A DNA stretch of 64,000 nucleotides, taken from Voacanga thouarsii (taxonomy: Eukaryota; Streptophyta; Magnoliopsida; Gentianales; Apocynaceae). The translations under genes and the position numbers were made by a program. The stretch covers positions 806,001 through 870,000 of the forward strand of contig JANUWF010001815.1 in assembly GCA_026120185.1 (NCBI GenBank). The letters run 5' to 3'. Shown one piece after another: positions 23,357-35,315 of the stretch. The notes beneath the pieces were generated by a model that was given only the letters and a program-made list of their open reading frames with translations, had not been told where the DNA came from and did not search any database. How positions within the stretch are numbered: position 1 is the stretch's first letter; the number at the start of each line of letters is the position of its first letter.

Positions 23357-24140
23357 TCTATAGTGAATTTCGGATTCTTCATATTTTTGATATTCTTTAG
23401 CATTATTAGTTTGAATAGAATAAAGGTAAGCTTTTCCAACTTGTATAAAATGGAAAGCAGGAAATCTTTCATCTTCAAAGAAATCAGGTCCAGTAGAAAC
23501 AAATTTTAGATATAAAATATCATTTGGAGTAACAGTAGGATTATGGATGTAAAAATCTTTCACCCCTTCTTGTACCCAAAAAGGGTAACTGGTATATTTC
23601 TTCAAAACATGGTGGTGTTAAATAAATTAAATTTATAGCACCAAAATCGTACCAATATCTAATTTCTCTATGAGAGGAATCTTGTAAATAATTTATTCTT
23701 GGATATACTCCAGTATAATCCAAGTATCTAGTTTCAGTATTTGAGGGACTATATAGTTTTCTCATTATCTATTGTTGTATCTCCACAACTGGGAGTATCA
23801 TTGGGAAAATTTTTTAAGAGAACATAACTGATATCTCTTTTTGAGGCCTAAGAGAAATTTCTTCTTCTTTATCTTCTTGTGGTGCCTTAGAACAAGATCC
23901 CATATCTTTTATCTCTGACTTATCTAGAATATTTTTGATTAATTTATTAGTCATTTCAAAAATTATATATTCTAGTCTTTATCATTTTGCTTTCTGACAT
24001 AAGGACATCTGTAACTTCCTCAGTCATACCTGATAGCCGAGCAATGTCTATGATACCAGAAATGTTATCCTAAATGCTCAAAACCTGTTTCTCCATGTCT
24101 TCTAAAAGCTTAATTATCCGTTGTTTTTTACTTTCCATCC
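23354..24140 (-). pseudogene. Unassigned viral ORF after RT-RNase H, copy D
   Basis: The start lies near 24138 and overlaps the RT end as in copy A. The N-terminal coiled-coil-like part has frame breaks, and the conserved part is open at 23765-23541 and 23605-23345 (IHNPTVTPNDILYLKFVSTG; FFEDERFPAFHFIQVGKAY). The 3' third is missing because the junction to copy C lies inside the gene. Confidence 0.6.
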
Positions 24141-24145
24141 CTGGT

Positions 24146-25740
24146 TAAAAAATTTACAAAAATATTTTTATTAAGATCAATATCAAATTGATATTCAGCT
24201 AATAAAGTTTGCCATCTAATTAATCTTTTATATTCAGGTTTAGAAGGTAAATTTTTTTTCTTATAAAAGCTTTAACTTGAGTATTATCCATTCGCAATAA
24301 AAATCATTTGGGCAATAAAAGGTAATAAAATTTCTGGCAACTCTTAACAATAGCTAATAATTATTTTTCATTAATATGATATCTTTTTGTGTATCATTAA
24401 AAGTACCTAAACAATACCTACATATAAGCTATTTATCTTCACTTTTTTTCTTTAAAACTCCACTCCAATAATTTTTAGAGGCATCTGTCTCTAGTATTAA
24501 ATCATCTATTTCAGAGGGTAATTGTAACTTAGGTAATATAGTACATATTTGCTTAATCTTTCTCACATGAGTTTCTAAAGTACTATCAAAGCTAAATATA
24601 TTATTATGTTTTAATAAATTTTGTAATGGTTGTTTTAATCTAGCAATATTTTCTATGAAATCTGAAGCATAATTCAAAACTCCAAAAAAAACTTTGAACT
24701 TGTTTTTTGTCTAATAATTTATCGGGAAATTTGCTTAACTTTTCTAATATATGAGGTCGTAATTCTATTCCCTTACTATCTATCTTCATGCCTAAAAATT
24801 CTATTTTTTCTTGGATTAATTTAGCTTTCTTTTCAGATAAAGCTAATCCATGTTTAATACATAAGTCACAAAACACATTTAAATGCTTAATATGAGATTC
24901 TATAGTATTAGAAACTATTAAGACATCATCAACATGGACAAATATAAAGTCATAGGGTTTAAATATATTGTCTATTTTTCTTTGAAATATCTGAGGTGCA
25001 TTTTTTAATCCAAATGGCATAACTAACCATTCATATTGTCCCTAAGGAGTTGAAAATCAAGTATACTTAATACTATCTGGCTCTATTTGAATCTGCCAAA
25101 ATCCACTTTTACAATCAAATTTAGAAAATATCTTTTTATTTCATGTCCAATTTATTAAACTTTCTTTATAGGTTAAAAAATAACCATAAAAAATAGTATT
25201 ATCAATTAATTTTTTATAATTAATTACCATTCTGGCTTATCCTCTTAACACTTTCAACGTGTTTTCTAATAATAAAACCTGGGGAACTGTGAGGTGAATT
25301 ACTTTCTTCTATCAAATGTGCATTTAATAATTCTTTTAACTGTATGTTAAATTCTTTTTAATCTTCCTCATTATGTCTTATAGGTTTTACTGTAATAATT
25401 TTATTTTTATCTATCATTTCTAATTTAGTAGTAATCTTATTTCTATCCCAAAATTGTATAGGATTATAAGAGTAACATTGTCTAAATTTTGTTTTAATAT
25501 TTTCTATATCAATATCTAAGAGTCTTAATTCAATCTGATATTGTAATAAAGGTGTTCTTTTTCAAAAAATTGATTTTTTACTATATCTAATATTACTATG
25601 CTTAGCTGTGCGAGAAATAAAATTAATAGGAAATGTTTTAGCATAGGCATTTTTCAATCTTTTAACAACAATTAAATGATGACAAGGAATTTTAAAATGT
25701 ATCTGATAAGAAAGAGTATCAAAAATAACTTTTTAAAATA
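24146..25740 (-). pseudogene. Caulimovirid reverse transcriptase and RNase H, copy D
   Basis: The RT core is open at 25020-24640 with MPFGLKNAPQIFQRKID and the catalytic box HVDDVLIVS, where the usual Tyr is His. The RT thumb follows (FLGMKIDSKGIELRPHIL). RNase H is open at 24677-24429 with LETDASKNYWSGVLKKK. The N-terminal palm (25,400-25,030) contains stops and frame changes, and the end near 24150 reads toward the next ORF. It is better preserved than copy B but still inactive. Confidence 0.85.
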
Positions 25741-26535
25741 ATTGTAAGAAATTATTTCCAAGTAACATATCTAATCCAGTGTTATAAAAATAAAATGGTA
25801 GACATTTAATAAGAAATGATCCTAATAAAATTATAGGTTGTTCTATTCCAGAAGAAATCTCAATAAGATTATTAGATATATCTTTTTCTTTAATAGGCTT
25901 TAAAGTTTGATGGTATTCTTTTGGAAAACATTTTGCTTTACATAAACAAGATCCTGATCCACTATCTAAGTATGCAACAAAATACTCAGCTTTATAATCT
26001 TTATAAGTAATTCTAATTGGAATATAAATACTATAAGTACTTGTGATTTTGGTATATATATTAATTTTCCATTATATGTTATCTTTAAGCCATATGATCT
26101 TATCTGATATGGTTTAACCATTTCAAGGAATGTAGTACCTAACATAATTTCTAATGTATCATTCATTCCTTCATTTTCAATAAGTAATCTTATATTAATT
26201 ATTTTTGTTCCAAATTTTAACAATGTTTCAACTATTTTATTTATTTCATGGACTTCTCCATTAAAATTTGTATATTGATATGGATTATCTAATTGAAATT
26301 TTTGTAAGTTTCCACAAAGTTTATGACTAATACAATTCCCATTAGCTCCGGTATCTATTAATATATTAATTGGTTTAAATTGTGATCCATTAAAATATTC
26401 ACCTTTTATTTTATAATTACTTAATTCAGAATTTTGAGGTATAATAGTTCCATTATATGTTCTAGTAATAGGATTACTAATCACATGAGTATTAGTAAAA
26501 GATAATCTGGGTGGTAAAAGATTTCCAATTATCAT
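25741..26535 (-). pseudogene. Two retropepsin-like domains in tandem, copy D
   Basis: The first domain is open for 189 codons (26535-25966): active-site motif ILIDTGANGNCIS, then the second hallmark IMLGTTFLEMVKPYQI about 95 residues later. After a frameshift near 26020 a second domain follows at about 25985-25740, with YLDSGSGSCLCK and then DMLLGNNFLQL. The second resembles the usual caulimovirid protease next to RT. The first lies between it and the movement domain. Retropepsins work as dimers with one D-S/T-G per subunit, so two in one chain is notable. The order is the same in copy B. Whether both were catalytic cannot be told. Confidence 0.7.
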
Positions 26536-26743
26536 AGGTTTTTCCTATAAATCTAAATTTAATGGTGTTGAATATATTTCTTCTATGATTGGTAAACTAG
26601 GGACTTGAACTTGGCAAACATCATTAAATAAATGAGGATAATCTACTATATCTTTTATATTAAAACGATCAGAATGATGTGTATTAGAAATTGCATAAGT
26701 GATTGAATAAGGTCTATTATTTAGATAGAAAAAATCTTTTCTT

Positions 26744-27037
26744 TTAAAACTGTATTAAACTTAATGTTTTATCAAAATCTCGATCTTTAATATTATAAGC
26801 TATTCTTGCGTAGATATTAAATTTTAATTTTCCATATTGTAAATTTCCTCTTAAAATTCCTAAGCAAGCTTCTTCTCTATTTTGAATTCTATTATCCATC
26901 ATAGCTAAATCTATAGGTGTATTTAATCCTTCTTTAAATGTAGCTTTTATAATTATCTGGATTACTCCTATATGGATCCATCCAAGACTATTTCTAATTT
27001 CTGAGTTTAATTTTTGTATTTTATCTTCAATATTCAT
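26744..27037 (-). pseudogene. Caulimovirid movement protein (30K superfamily) core, copy D
   Basis: A 97-codon open frame holds the best view of the domain in the window: LGWIHIGVIQIIIKATFKEG, NTPIDLAMMDNRI, and LGILRGNLQYGKLKFNIYAR. The DNRI and LGxxxGNL blocks are family hallmarks of proteins that move virus through plasmodesmata. A position after the coat protein, not at the genome start, is the cavemovirus/solendovirus arrangement. A frameshift separates it from the upstream arm (27320-27027) by a 10-base overlap. Confidence 0.75.
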
Positions 27038-27545
27038 TTTTGTTAAATAAAGGTATAATAACTTTATTATTTGTTAAAGACATTTCTAATGCCCTTTCTT
27101 GGATATTTAATCCATAATATAGATGATGTTTCCTTGGCTTTATTCCTAATGTTTCTAGTGTATTAACATGAAATCCTGAGTAATTTGTTAATGAAAAATT
27201 TTCTTGTTGCATTTGTTTTAATTTTCTTTTATCTATAAGTATTTCTTTATTATATTCTCCAGAAGATTCTTCATCATTGTCTATTATTGGATTTATTTTA
27301 GTTATCTTTGTATTACTCATCTTTAGATGTTTCGGTATATTCTGTATTGGTTAAGATAAAAATACTTTCATCTGTACTTAATTCTTCAAAATTATATATT
27401 TGAATAAATTCTCCTTCTTCAATCATTTTTTGAATATCTTCATCTATTTCAATTTTCTTTTTATTTTTCTCAAATTTTTTAGGACAATCGATTTGCATAA
27501 TGGCTAATTTCTTTACAATAATAACATTGCCATTCTTTTACATTT
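27027..27545 (-). pseudogene. Zinc finger and acidic spacer before the movement domain, copy D
   Basis: At about 27545-27490 a CCHC knuckle can be followed (CYYCKEISHYAN, then Cys-Pro-Lys-Lys) but one extra base throws the last Cys out of frame. Downstream, 27498-27313 is Lys/Glu-rich (CPKKFEKNKKKIEID; ELSTDESIFI), and 27320-27027 is the arm with FSLTNYSGFHVNTLETLGI. The knuckle would bind pregenomic RNA at the coat-protein C-terminus. This stretch is the part missing from copy B. Confidence 0.65.
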
Positions 27546-28240
27546 TTCTTTCTTCTTTTAAAGGTTGGTTTCTTAGGTTTCTTATAATTTTTTTCTTTTT
27601 ATAATATCTAGTTTTTCTTTTCTTAAAATATTTTTTTCCTATATTCTTTTCTCTTTTTATATTTTCTCTTTATTTTATTATAAAAATATGGATTGTCACA
27701 TCCTATCATTAATGGTAATTTTGGTTTATCACAACATAAAGAAATCTTTTTTCTTAATTCTCTAGTTAATATAGCTAAAATGGCATCTCCACACCATTCA
27801 CTTAATTTATCTCTACAATGAGCAATTCTTTTTCCTAATGTATCATTATCTCATAGTTTATATGTATCTATTAACTTTTGTCCCCAAGGGTCAGGTATCT
27901 TTATAAAAAACAAAGGTAAATAAGTTTGTGTATTAGGTACACGGTTATAAATATGATACTAATAATCTTGGAAGACACATATATATATCTATCAATTTCA
28001 CACATATCACAAAGTTGTAATCGTAACAAAGCAATTAAATATTTTTGTGTGGTTAATGGATCTTTAAAGAAATTTCCTTCTCCTAAAAATTCAAGTTTTA
28101 ATACTTATGTTGCCCTTGTAATAATATTAGATATAATACCATCAGTATCAAATACAGTACAAATAACATCTTTAGAAAGATTTTGCCAATATCTAAGTGC
28201 ACTATTAAGCAGACTTCTTGGTATAAAATGTCTTACAAAT
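27546..28240 (-). pseudogene. Caulimovirid coat-protein region, copy D, 5' truncated
   Basis: The minus strand carries the coat-protein core again (PLFF-KIPDPW, DTLGKRIAHCRDKLSEWCG, then a Lys/Arg-rich tail toward the zinc finger), with several stops. Homology to copy B stops near 28240, inside the FISRSL block, and the next sequence is an AT microsatellite at which the Athila element begins. Confidence 0.7.
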
Positions 28241-28254
28241 TAATAATATTCATA

Positions 28255-28275
28255 AATATATATATATATATATAT
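28255..28275. repeat. (AT)n microsatellite at the left end of the Athila element
   Basis: About ten AT units directly precede the LTR, whose expected terminal TGATGTG is missing. A longer (AT)n run (39906-39933) abuts the other end of the element. Insertion into, or expansion of, an AT-rich target duplication would explain both. Confidence 0.7.
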
Positions 28276-29780
28276 TATTTATTTGGGTATAAAAATCACA
28301 TAAAAACTAAGCACATTCCCAATTAAGTTTACATTAAAATGTTAAACCCAAATTACACATATGAGCAAGCGTATTCATCATTAACATAGCATAGGGTTCA
28401 AACGAGTGTCAATCCTCCAGGAACAAGTATACACTAATCATCTTTCTTTCATTATTTAACTGACTCCATAAAGTAAAAAAAAAAATGAAATAGAAAGGAA
28501 AATAAAATAAAATAAAATTTATATATGTCAAAGATGTAGAATTATGTAACTTAAAACATTATTTTGACAAACATGAACCTAAAGTACTTAATCATTATCA
28601 TAACTAATTCTTCCTTGGCATCATGAAGGATAATATAGATTCACTTCTTTGTACAATCCATGAATCCCTTTCTTCTAGGTAACTTAGCATCACATATCCT
28701 GTCCCAACCAGTCTTACCCAAAAGATGCATTAACCATAGTCCTTGATTTAATTTCCATTCCTGGTAAATTACACATGAAATTAACCAATGAATCCATATC
28801 CTGGCAAACATTAATTAACCTTGAATTACTTTGTCCCTACTCTTTACCCTTTTGTCCAAGCAAGTTAAAAGCCAACAAATATGAAACTAACGAATTGAAA
28901 CCACCACCAACCCCTTTGTCCACGCAAGTTAATGGAAAGACCCAACCAATTAATCTCATAATAAGCACAAGTAATCAAATACCAGGAATAACAATCAATT
29001 AATCAAAAGATCAAATAACTCTAAAAATCATGAATATTGAAAACAATGTTAAATTACAATAAAACAATTAACATATCATTGTTCAAGAAAAAGAAAACAA
29101 AGTAAAAGAAAGCACTCATAGATAAGCCTCCTTCTTCCTTTGAAGACCTTCTTGTACAACCCTCCTTGAACTGAAGAATTTCTCCTTTGATTTGAGTGAT
29201 TTTCTATTATGATCAATGAATTCTCTCTTTTTCCTTTGTGTTTTTCCTCTATTTATAGGCTTAGGAAGTGCCTAAACTCATAGGTACAATGTTCTTGGCT
29301 GAATAGAAGTTGGAAGATACTAAAACTCCATAGATTACCAAAAATCGCGTAGAAAAAATCGAGCACCACCTTGACTTCAGGGCACAGCCGACGCCGGTTG
29401 TGTTCTGTTTTTTCAATTTTTCGCCGATTTTTCCTTGAATTTCGCACAATGTACTCCAGAATACAGCCAACACCACCTTAGCTGCTAGAGTCGGCGCCGG
29501 TTCCACTCTGTTCTGTCCTGTTTCACCAATTTTTTGTCGCCTCAAAGTTCATGCAACCAGTGCATGGCCGGCACTGGTTCCAGTGCCCTAGCTGGCGCCA
29601 CCTCTCCTCTGTTTTGCGTCGTTTTTTCTTCATTGTACTCCAAAAATCTGAAATAATAAATAAAATACCTTTCCAAGGGTAAAATCTCAAATATAAAGGA
29701 ATATGACTAGTTATTGAACAAAATGTATCACAAAAGAGCCTCAAATAACTAGAAAAAATATGACTAATTTACCTCTATTA
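28275..29780 (-). repeat. 3' LTR of the Athila element (LTR C)
   Basis: It aligns end to end with 38383-39905. The outer end lost its TGATGTG and passes into an AT repeat. The inner end reads TAATAGAGG on the minus strand where others have TGATAGGGG. The adjoining 29781-29795 (minus: TGTGGGGGAGTA) is the polypurine tract that primes plus-strand DNA synthesis. The GC-rich block is at 29380-29610. Confidence 0.85.
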
Positions 29781-30002
29781 TACTCCCCCACACTTAGCTC
29801 TTTGCTTGTCTACAAGCAAAGTGTCAATGACAAGTAGGAAAACACAAGGTTTAATCAATCACTCAATCAATTTCAAAATAATATCTCTAATGTTTTTTTT
29901 CATTCAAGAACATAAAACACATGCTACTACATCTTTCACAACAAATGCAAGACTTGTGTAAGTGATAAATAACTTAGTAGAACCATCTCAAAAGTTCACA
30001 AT

Positions 30003-33000
30003 TGTAATACCCCGCCCAAAACCACCTTTGACCTATGGGGAAAAATCATGCATTTCATAGCATTTCGCATTTCATGTGATACCTTAAAATTATTTTTGCA
30101 TGGGTGCATGTGAATTTCAAGGTTGCGCTTGCATTAAATTATTTAAATGTGTTGTTGCGTTATTTGAGAGTTGTTTTAAGTGAAGGTTAGTAGAGGAGAT
30201 AGAAGGATGAGAATTGGGGTGTAAAGAATTTCCTAGAGAAATATTAGCATCGGAGTTGATTTGGAATAGTGGTTAGGCTGGTGGTTATTCTTTGGTGACC
30301 CGAGTTCGAATCTTACCTCTTACGAATCTTAGTTTTTCTTTTTGAATTCGTTTCCCTAGACTTCTTCATGCTTTGGCTAAAAAAACCCTAGCCATCCTAG
30401 TGAATTTTCAGGCCTTCTTCCAAGGAGATAAATCTCCATATTTATCTCCTAAATTCAAGGACTTTTGATAAGGATAAAGTTTAATTTTATTTTCAGCTTT
30501 TGTCCTCTTTGATTTTCGAAAAACCCTAGCTAGAATTCCAGCTGAATTTTAATTTATCATATTTTATAATGGATAGCTGGAATTAAATTGTTATTTTTCT
30601 AGTTAAATATCTTGGTGATATGATCAAGGAACCTTAGCTGAAAATTTTAGAAATTTCTCCAGTTTAGCGCTGCCACCTTTGGAGCATTCCTAGCTCAACT
30701 CAAACTCTTCCAAGACTAGGGAGATCTTATCCAAATCCTTTAGCAAATTAGATCTTATTTCAACCCTAAACCAATTAGGTTTTATTCTTTCTTTTCATGT
30801 AGAATTTTGACAGCCTTGTGCTTGCACAAGCTACACGAAAATCCTGCACTCCTAATTGCATTTAAACTCTTTAAACCCTAGTTCAAATCCCCTAAAACAC
30901 CTTCCACCAATTTAGATTACCTTAGCTTCACAAATCAGATTTTTATCCACTAAAATTTCCAAAATTTCGGCCAGCATAGGAGAACAATTCCAAATTATTT
31001 TCTCCTCTTAAACCCTCTGAAATTCGGCCAACAACAAGAGTACAGCAAGTTGCAATTTTTGCCATTGCTGTCCAAGAAACCTAGAGCCATTAGGAGTCCT
31101 TCTTAGCACCACCTTCTAACCCTAAACCAAGATAGCCGACTACTCCCTCCTTACTACACGAAAATTCCAGCAAAAAAAAAACTCTCCTGTAATTTTTGAA
31201 AACTCAAGAGCATTCTAGGCCAACAAAACCGATCACACCTTAAGGTAAGCAAAAACCCTCTCAACCTCTAAAATCCTTTCTTCCATTAATTATTCTCTTC
31301 TTCTTCCCTTGAATCATGCCACATATAGGCTGATTTCATCCTCTTTATTTACTTTCGATTAAAAGGAGGTAAAGAAGACAGCTTTTCCCTTCTTCTCAAA
31401 AGAACTCGGGACGATCACCATAGGAGCATCGAGACCTTGCTAATCTGGAGGTTGTAAGGTAAGGGAACTCTTACCCTTCATGTCGAAATTAAGATCTAAT
31501 GAGATTGATGATATCTATGGAAGTATGATAGCATGATATATGTGCTTAGTTAGGATAGATGAATATTTTGAGTCGAGTAATTAATTAAGCATATTCGATG
31601 GATAGTAATTCCATGTTTTATTGTGATAATGATGGATGTGAATTGTGATGGTCAAGTCAAGACCTTTTTGATATATTATTCATATCTTCAATGGATATAT
31701 GATCATAGTGTATGTACTTTAAGGATTAGATGATTTATTTGAAGTTAGATAATGGATCGTGATTTTTTATGGGAATAAATGAGTTTAATGCATGTTTGAA
31801 TCGATTGAGACCCTGATCATGATATTATGTAATTCTAGATCAGGAGGGTATTTGAAGGAAGAAATCTGTGATTTTATCTTGTTTATCTGAGGCATATCAA
31901 GTAAGTCCTTGCATAAACTCTTTTGTTAAATGTTGTGATGGCAAATCTATGTGGTAAAGCTTTGTGAAGCTATTGTTGAACTATATTTGCTTGGGTTGTA
32001 AACGTGGGTGTTTATTCTCTAAATGGTTTTGTCAAACCAACATTTTTTATCAAAAACTATTCTTTTCTCAATGTTTTAGAAAATTCTTTTAAAGAAAACC
32101 ACGTTTAGCAAAGCCAAGGTTTGGAAATATCGTGAATCTAAAATTGACGGATATGTTCATTGAGTACTCAATGAGGGTAGGCTAATAATACTAGTCTTAG
32201 AGGGCTAGAGTGAATCTTCTGGCAGGAGGCCACCTCCAGAAGATAAGCTCTGCTTGAAAAGGAGACAGTATTGGTTGGTCAGGCTGGTCCAAGCTAGCAT
32301 TTGTACCTGGTATGGTATTATCTTTTTCCCGACATGGACACCCGGATGGTTTTGTTGGGTGAAGAGATGGAGGCGTATCTCACCCGGTGGGCTATACACT
32401 CACCTTGATCAGAACGCTCAACGTGTAGTAATCTGGTCCAGGCAAGGTGCACAAAGTGTGGTGCCTTGACCGTTTTCTTATCATAGAGCCCAAAGTGTAG
32501 TGACATGACTGTTTTTCGAGTGGATAATTTATTTTGTACAAAGTGTGACAATAAGAAAAACTCACTTCTTGCAAAGAGAAAATTATTTATGACTTGCCAA
32601 ATATTTCTGCAAATGTTTTCACTATACATACACGAACTGTTCAAAGTACCATGTGCACACTCAGGACTTACTAAGATTTAATCTCACACTGTTTTAAATA
32701 TGTTTTCAAGAGATAGATTGTGCTGAGCAAGCGGGACCTGTGATAGTTGAAGCTTTTGTTAATTTCCATTATGTTTTAAGAGACAATTATTGATTTAAGC
32801 TTCTAGATCGGATGTTTGTTTTTATTTACTTTTGCTCTAGTTTGAGCCTGATGAAATAAGAGTTTTTCGTTATTTATCTAAGTTTGATTTCTTTGGTTTG
32901 TCTTTATATTTTATACCTCGTTTTAAAGACCCCTTGTCCTCCGGGATGGGGCGACATCCCCACCCTTTTAGGGTACGTAGTAGTGGGGTGTTATAAGTGG

Positions 33001-33347
33001 TATCAGAGCCTAGGTTTAGGCAATTATTTGACTTACTGGATTTTATTTCCTTAAGTATTTTGATCTAGTGCTGACCTTTGTATTTTGTTTATAGGATGGT
33101 TAAAAGAGTTGTATCGGCCATCAGAGACTGGCTCGCTGGCTGCGGGAATTCACCTGCCCCACTACCCGTAGCAGATCCACCCTCGTCTAATTCAGAGACA
33201 GAGCCTGAGGGAGGTTGGGTTCTGAGTAAGGATGAGACGGAGCAAAGAAGGCCTATCACCGTCATCCCTAAGTTAAATCATGATTGTCTTTCTTATTTCA
33301 CCTCGAGAGGTATTCAAGTAAGTACTAAAATACTCTATGAATTTTAG
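30003..33347 (+). mobile_element. Chromovirus-type LTR plus truncated 5' internal region, nested in Athila
   Basis: The LTR of 2993 bp (30003-32995) begins TGTAATACCCC and ends GTGGGGTGTTATA (final CA changed to TA). The primer site TGGTATCAGAGC (initiator tRNA-Met) is at 32998-33009, and the start of a reading frame is at 33096-33347. The last 300 bases of the LTR and the start of the ORF match the element at 50850-60296, but the LTR is twice as long. No 3' LTR follows: Athila sequence resumes near 33350, so most of the element is deleted. Confidence 0.75.
33096..33347 (+). pseudogene. N-terminal part of the pre-gag ORF of the nested chromovirus
   Basis: 84 codons start at ATG 33096. The protein contains SSNSETEPEGGWVLSKDETE, matching SSDLETEPKGGWFLSEDKVD in the ORF at 52374-52664. 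This shows it is a family-specific reading frame between primer site and gag. It is cut off by the deletion near 33347. No function is recognised. Confidence 0.55.
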
Positions 33348-33860
33348 TAAAAAAACAGGTTTAAGAACAATGCGAAGCATTAGATCAAGAACTACTTCGT
33401 CCAAGTGCGTGCAAAAAGTCATGCATAAGCCATAAATGATCTAGAACATATGCTCTATAATCCATCATAAAGACATGCATTAAAAATATAGCTGGAAAAG
33501 TCAAAAAAAATTTCGCTCAAAACGTGCTTTGAAGAAGGCTAAAGTATATGTATAGAAGACTTGACAATCAAATTACTCCCCACACTTAAACTGGACATTG
33601 TCCTCAATGGCCAAATAAATATAACAAGGAATAAACAACACCAAGGGACCAAAAATATAAAGGAGAAGAGATAAGAAAAATAAACTTCCATTCATTGGGC
33701 ATTGTGATGTACAAGAGTTGAATGCTTGAAGAACGAGGTATTGGCAAAGTACCTAAAAAGAAAAATACAAAAGAGCACACCAAAGTATAAAAACTAGAAA
33801 AGAAAATAGATCAAAAACAAAAGAGAACATAGTACAATACAAAAAAAGGGTCTATTGTGC
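33348..33860 (-). other. Athila region downstream of integrase, no gene
   Basis: AT-rich non-coding sequence. On the minus strand it holds a block reading CATTGAGGACAATGTCCAGT followed by TTAAGTGTGGGGAGT (about 33570-33606), a motif widely seen behind the pol gene of Athila elements and a possible second polypurine tract. I see no env-like ORF. Confidence 0.6.
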
Positions 33861-35315
33861 TATTTCCAAGAGCATTTCCACGTGTTCCGTGTTTCTCAGA
33901 GCCTTATCGACATAGCATTTCGCGCGATTACCATTGACCTTGAAAGTGCGCCTCGTGGGGTAAGTGAGTTCAAGGGTTCCAAATAGGAAAACTTTGCTTA
34001 TCGTATATGGTCCCGCCCACCTGGATTTTAGCTTACTAGGAAAAATTCACAATCGAGAGTTGAATAACAACACTTGATCGCCTTTCTTAAAGTCATGTTG
34101 TTGAGTGATATGCTGATCATGCCATCTTTTGACCTGCTCCTTATAGCGCATTGAATTATCATAAGCGTCCGCCCGCAATTCTTCCAAGGCGGTGAGTTGA
34201 AGCAATCTGGACTTCCCAACTGACTCAATATCAAAATTAATAAGTTTAATAGCCCAATAAGCCTTATGCTCAATCTCAACAGGTAAGTGATATGCTTTGC
34301 CATAAACTAACCAAAATGGAGTCGTGCTAATTGGTGTCTTAAAGGCTGTCCTATATGCCCAGAGAGTGTCATCTAATTTTTTGCTCCAATCCTTCTGAGT
34401 GTGGTTAACAGTTTTTTCCAAGATTCGTTTGAGTTTTCTATTAACCACTTTCACCTATCCACTTGTTTGGGGATGATAGGGGGTGGCCAACCTATGATTC
34501 ATCCCTAGGTGTTTGAGAACTTTTTCCATTTGTGCATTACAAAAATAAGTCCCCCCATCACTAATGAGTACCTTAGGCACACCAAAACGGGTGAAGAGTT
34601 TTTTCAGAAATTTTACCACAACCCTTGCATCATTAGTGGGTAAAACTTGGGCTTCTACCCATTTAGAAACATAATCCACTGCCACTAAAATATATTTATT
34701 CCCCAAAGAACTAGGAAAAGGTCCCATGAAGTCTATCCCCCAACAGTCAAATACTTCACAAGCTTGAAAATTTTGTAATGGCATTTCATTAGATTTAGAG
34801 ATGTTACATGTACGTTGACACCTATCACAACTTTAGACAAACCTGTGGGCATCTTTGAACAACGTGGGCTAATAGAATCCGGCGTCAAGCACCTTTAGTG
34901 CAGTGTTGTTGGCTTGATAGTGGCCTCCAGCAAGTCCTTCATGACAATGTCTTAGAATATCTTCTCCTTCCCTAGAGTCCACGCATCTACGAATGATTTG
35001 GTCTGCACAACACTTAAACAAATATGGGTCTTCCCAAAAGTAATGCCTTACTTTGGAGAGGAATTTCTTCTTTTGTTGAATCGTGAGATCTTTTGGAATA
35101 ATTCTTGCAACCAAATAGTTAGCAAACTCGGCGAACCATGGGGTGTTTGGAATCTCACCGTCAATGAGCAAGAGTTGCTTATCCGGAAAAGCGTCATCGA
35201 TGTCCTCTTCAATCAAGGATTCTAAATTTGGATTATCCAATCTCGACAAGTGATCCGTAGTCAAGTTTTTCGCACCCTTTTTGTCCCTAATCTCCAAATC
35301 AAATTCCTGCAACAA
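33861..35315 (-). pseudogene. Athila integrase
   Basis: From the left of the protein: the RNase H tail (NLTTDHLSRLDNP), the zinc-binding HHCC region (CHEGLAGGHYQANNTALKV ... CDRCQR), and the catalytic core opening with [16 protein letters not shown]. The second Asp lies in [11 protein letters not shown], and the Glu region follows a TAG (near 34453) where Athila integrases have the SGQ/E segment. The C-terminal part runs to 33861 (GYGKAYHLPVEIEHKAYWAI-like, then DQVLLFNSRL). Stops at about 34868, 34453 and 34046 break it. No chromodomain is present, as expected for Athila. Confidence 0.8.

Larger units (their letters stand above)
12054..28240. mobile_element. Endogenous caulimovirid (plant pararetrovirus) array: copies A, B, C head to tail, D inverted
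   Basis: Copy A (12054-14378) holds the viral RNase H end, the next ORF and the promoter/leader. Copy B (14379-22871, less the LTR insert) runs from one primer-binding site to the next. Copy C (22872-23356) holds the first two small ORFs. Copy D (28240-23354, minus) runs from coat protein to the last ORF. After removing the solo LTR, the distance from primer site to primer site is about 6.98 kb; copy B also lacks about 0.2 kb still present in D. This fits caulimovirid genomes of 7-9 kb. The gene order coat protein, zinc finger, movement protein, protease, RT-RNase H, last ORF resembles cavemoviruses and solendoviruses. All large ORFs are interrupted, so these are old, inactive copies. Confidence 0.85.

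Noticed and set aside
23356..23509. Extension of the plus-strand ORF to 145 codons
   Set aside because: The second half is antisense of the inverted viral copy D; it is an artefact of the junction.
32205..32650. Overlapping ORFs on both strands in a more GC-rich stretch
   Set aside because: They lie inside the 3-kb LTR of the nested chromovirus and contain repeats of a CAAAGTGTGGTG unit; no conserved domain.
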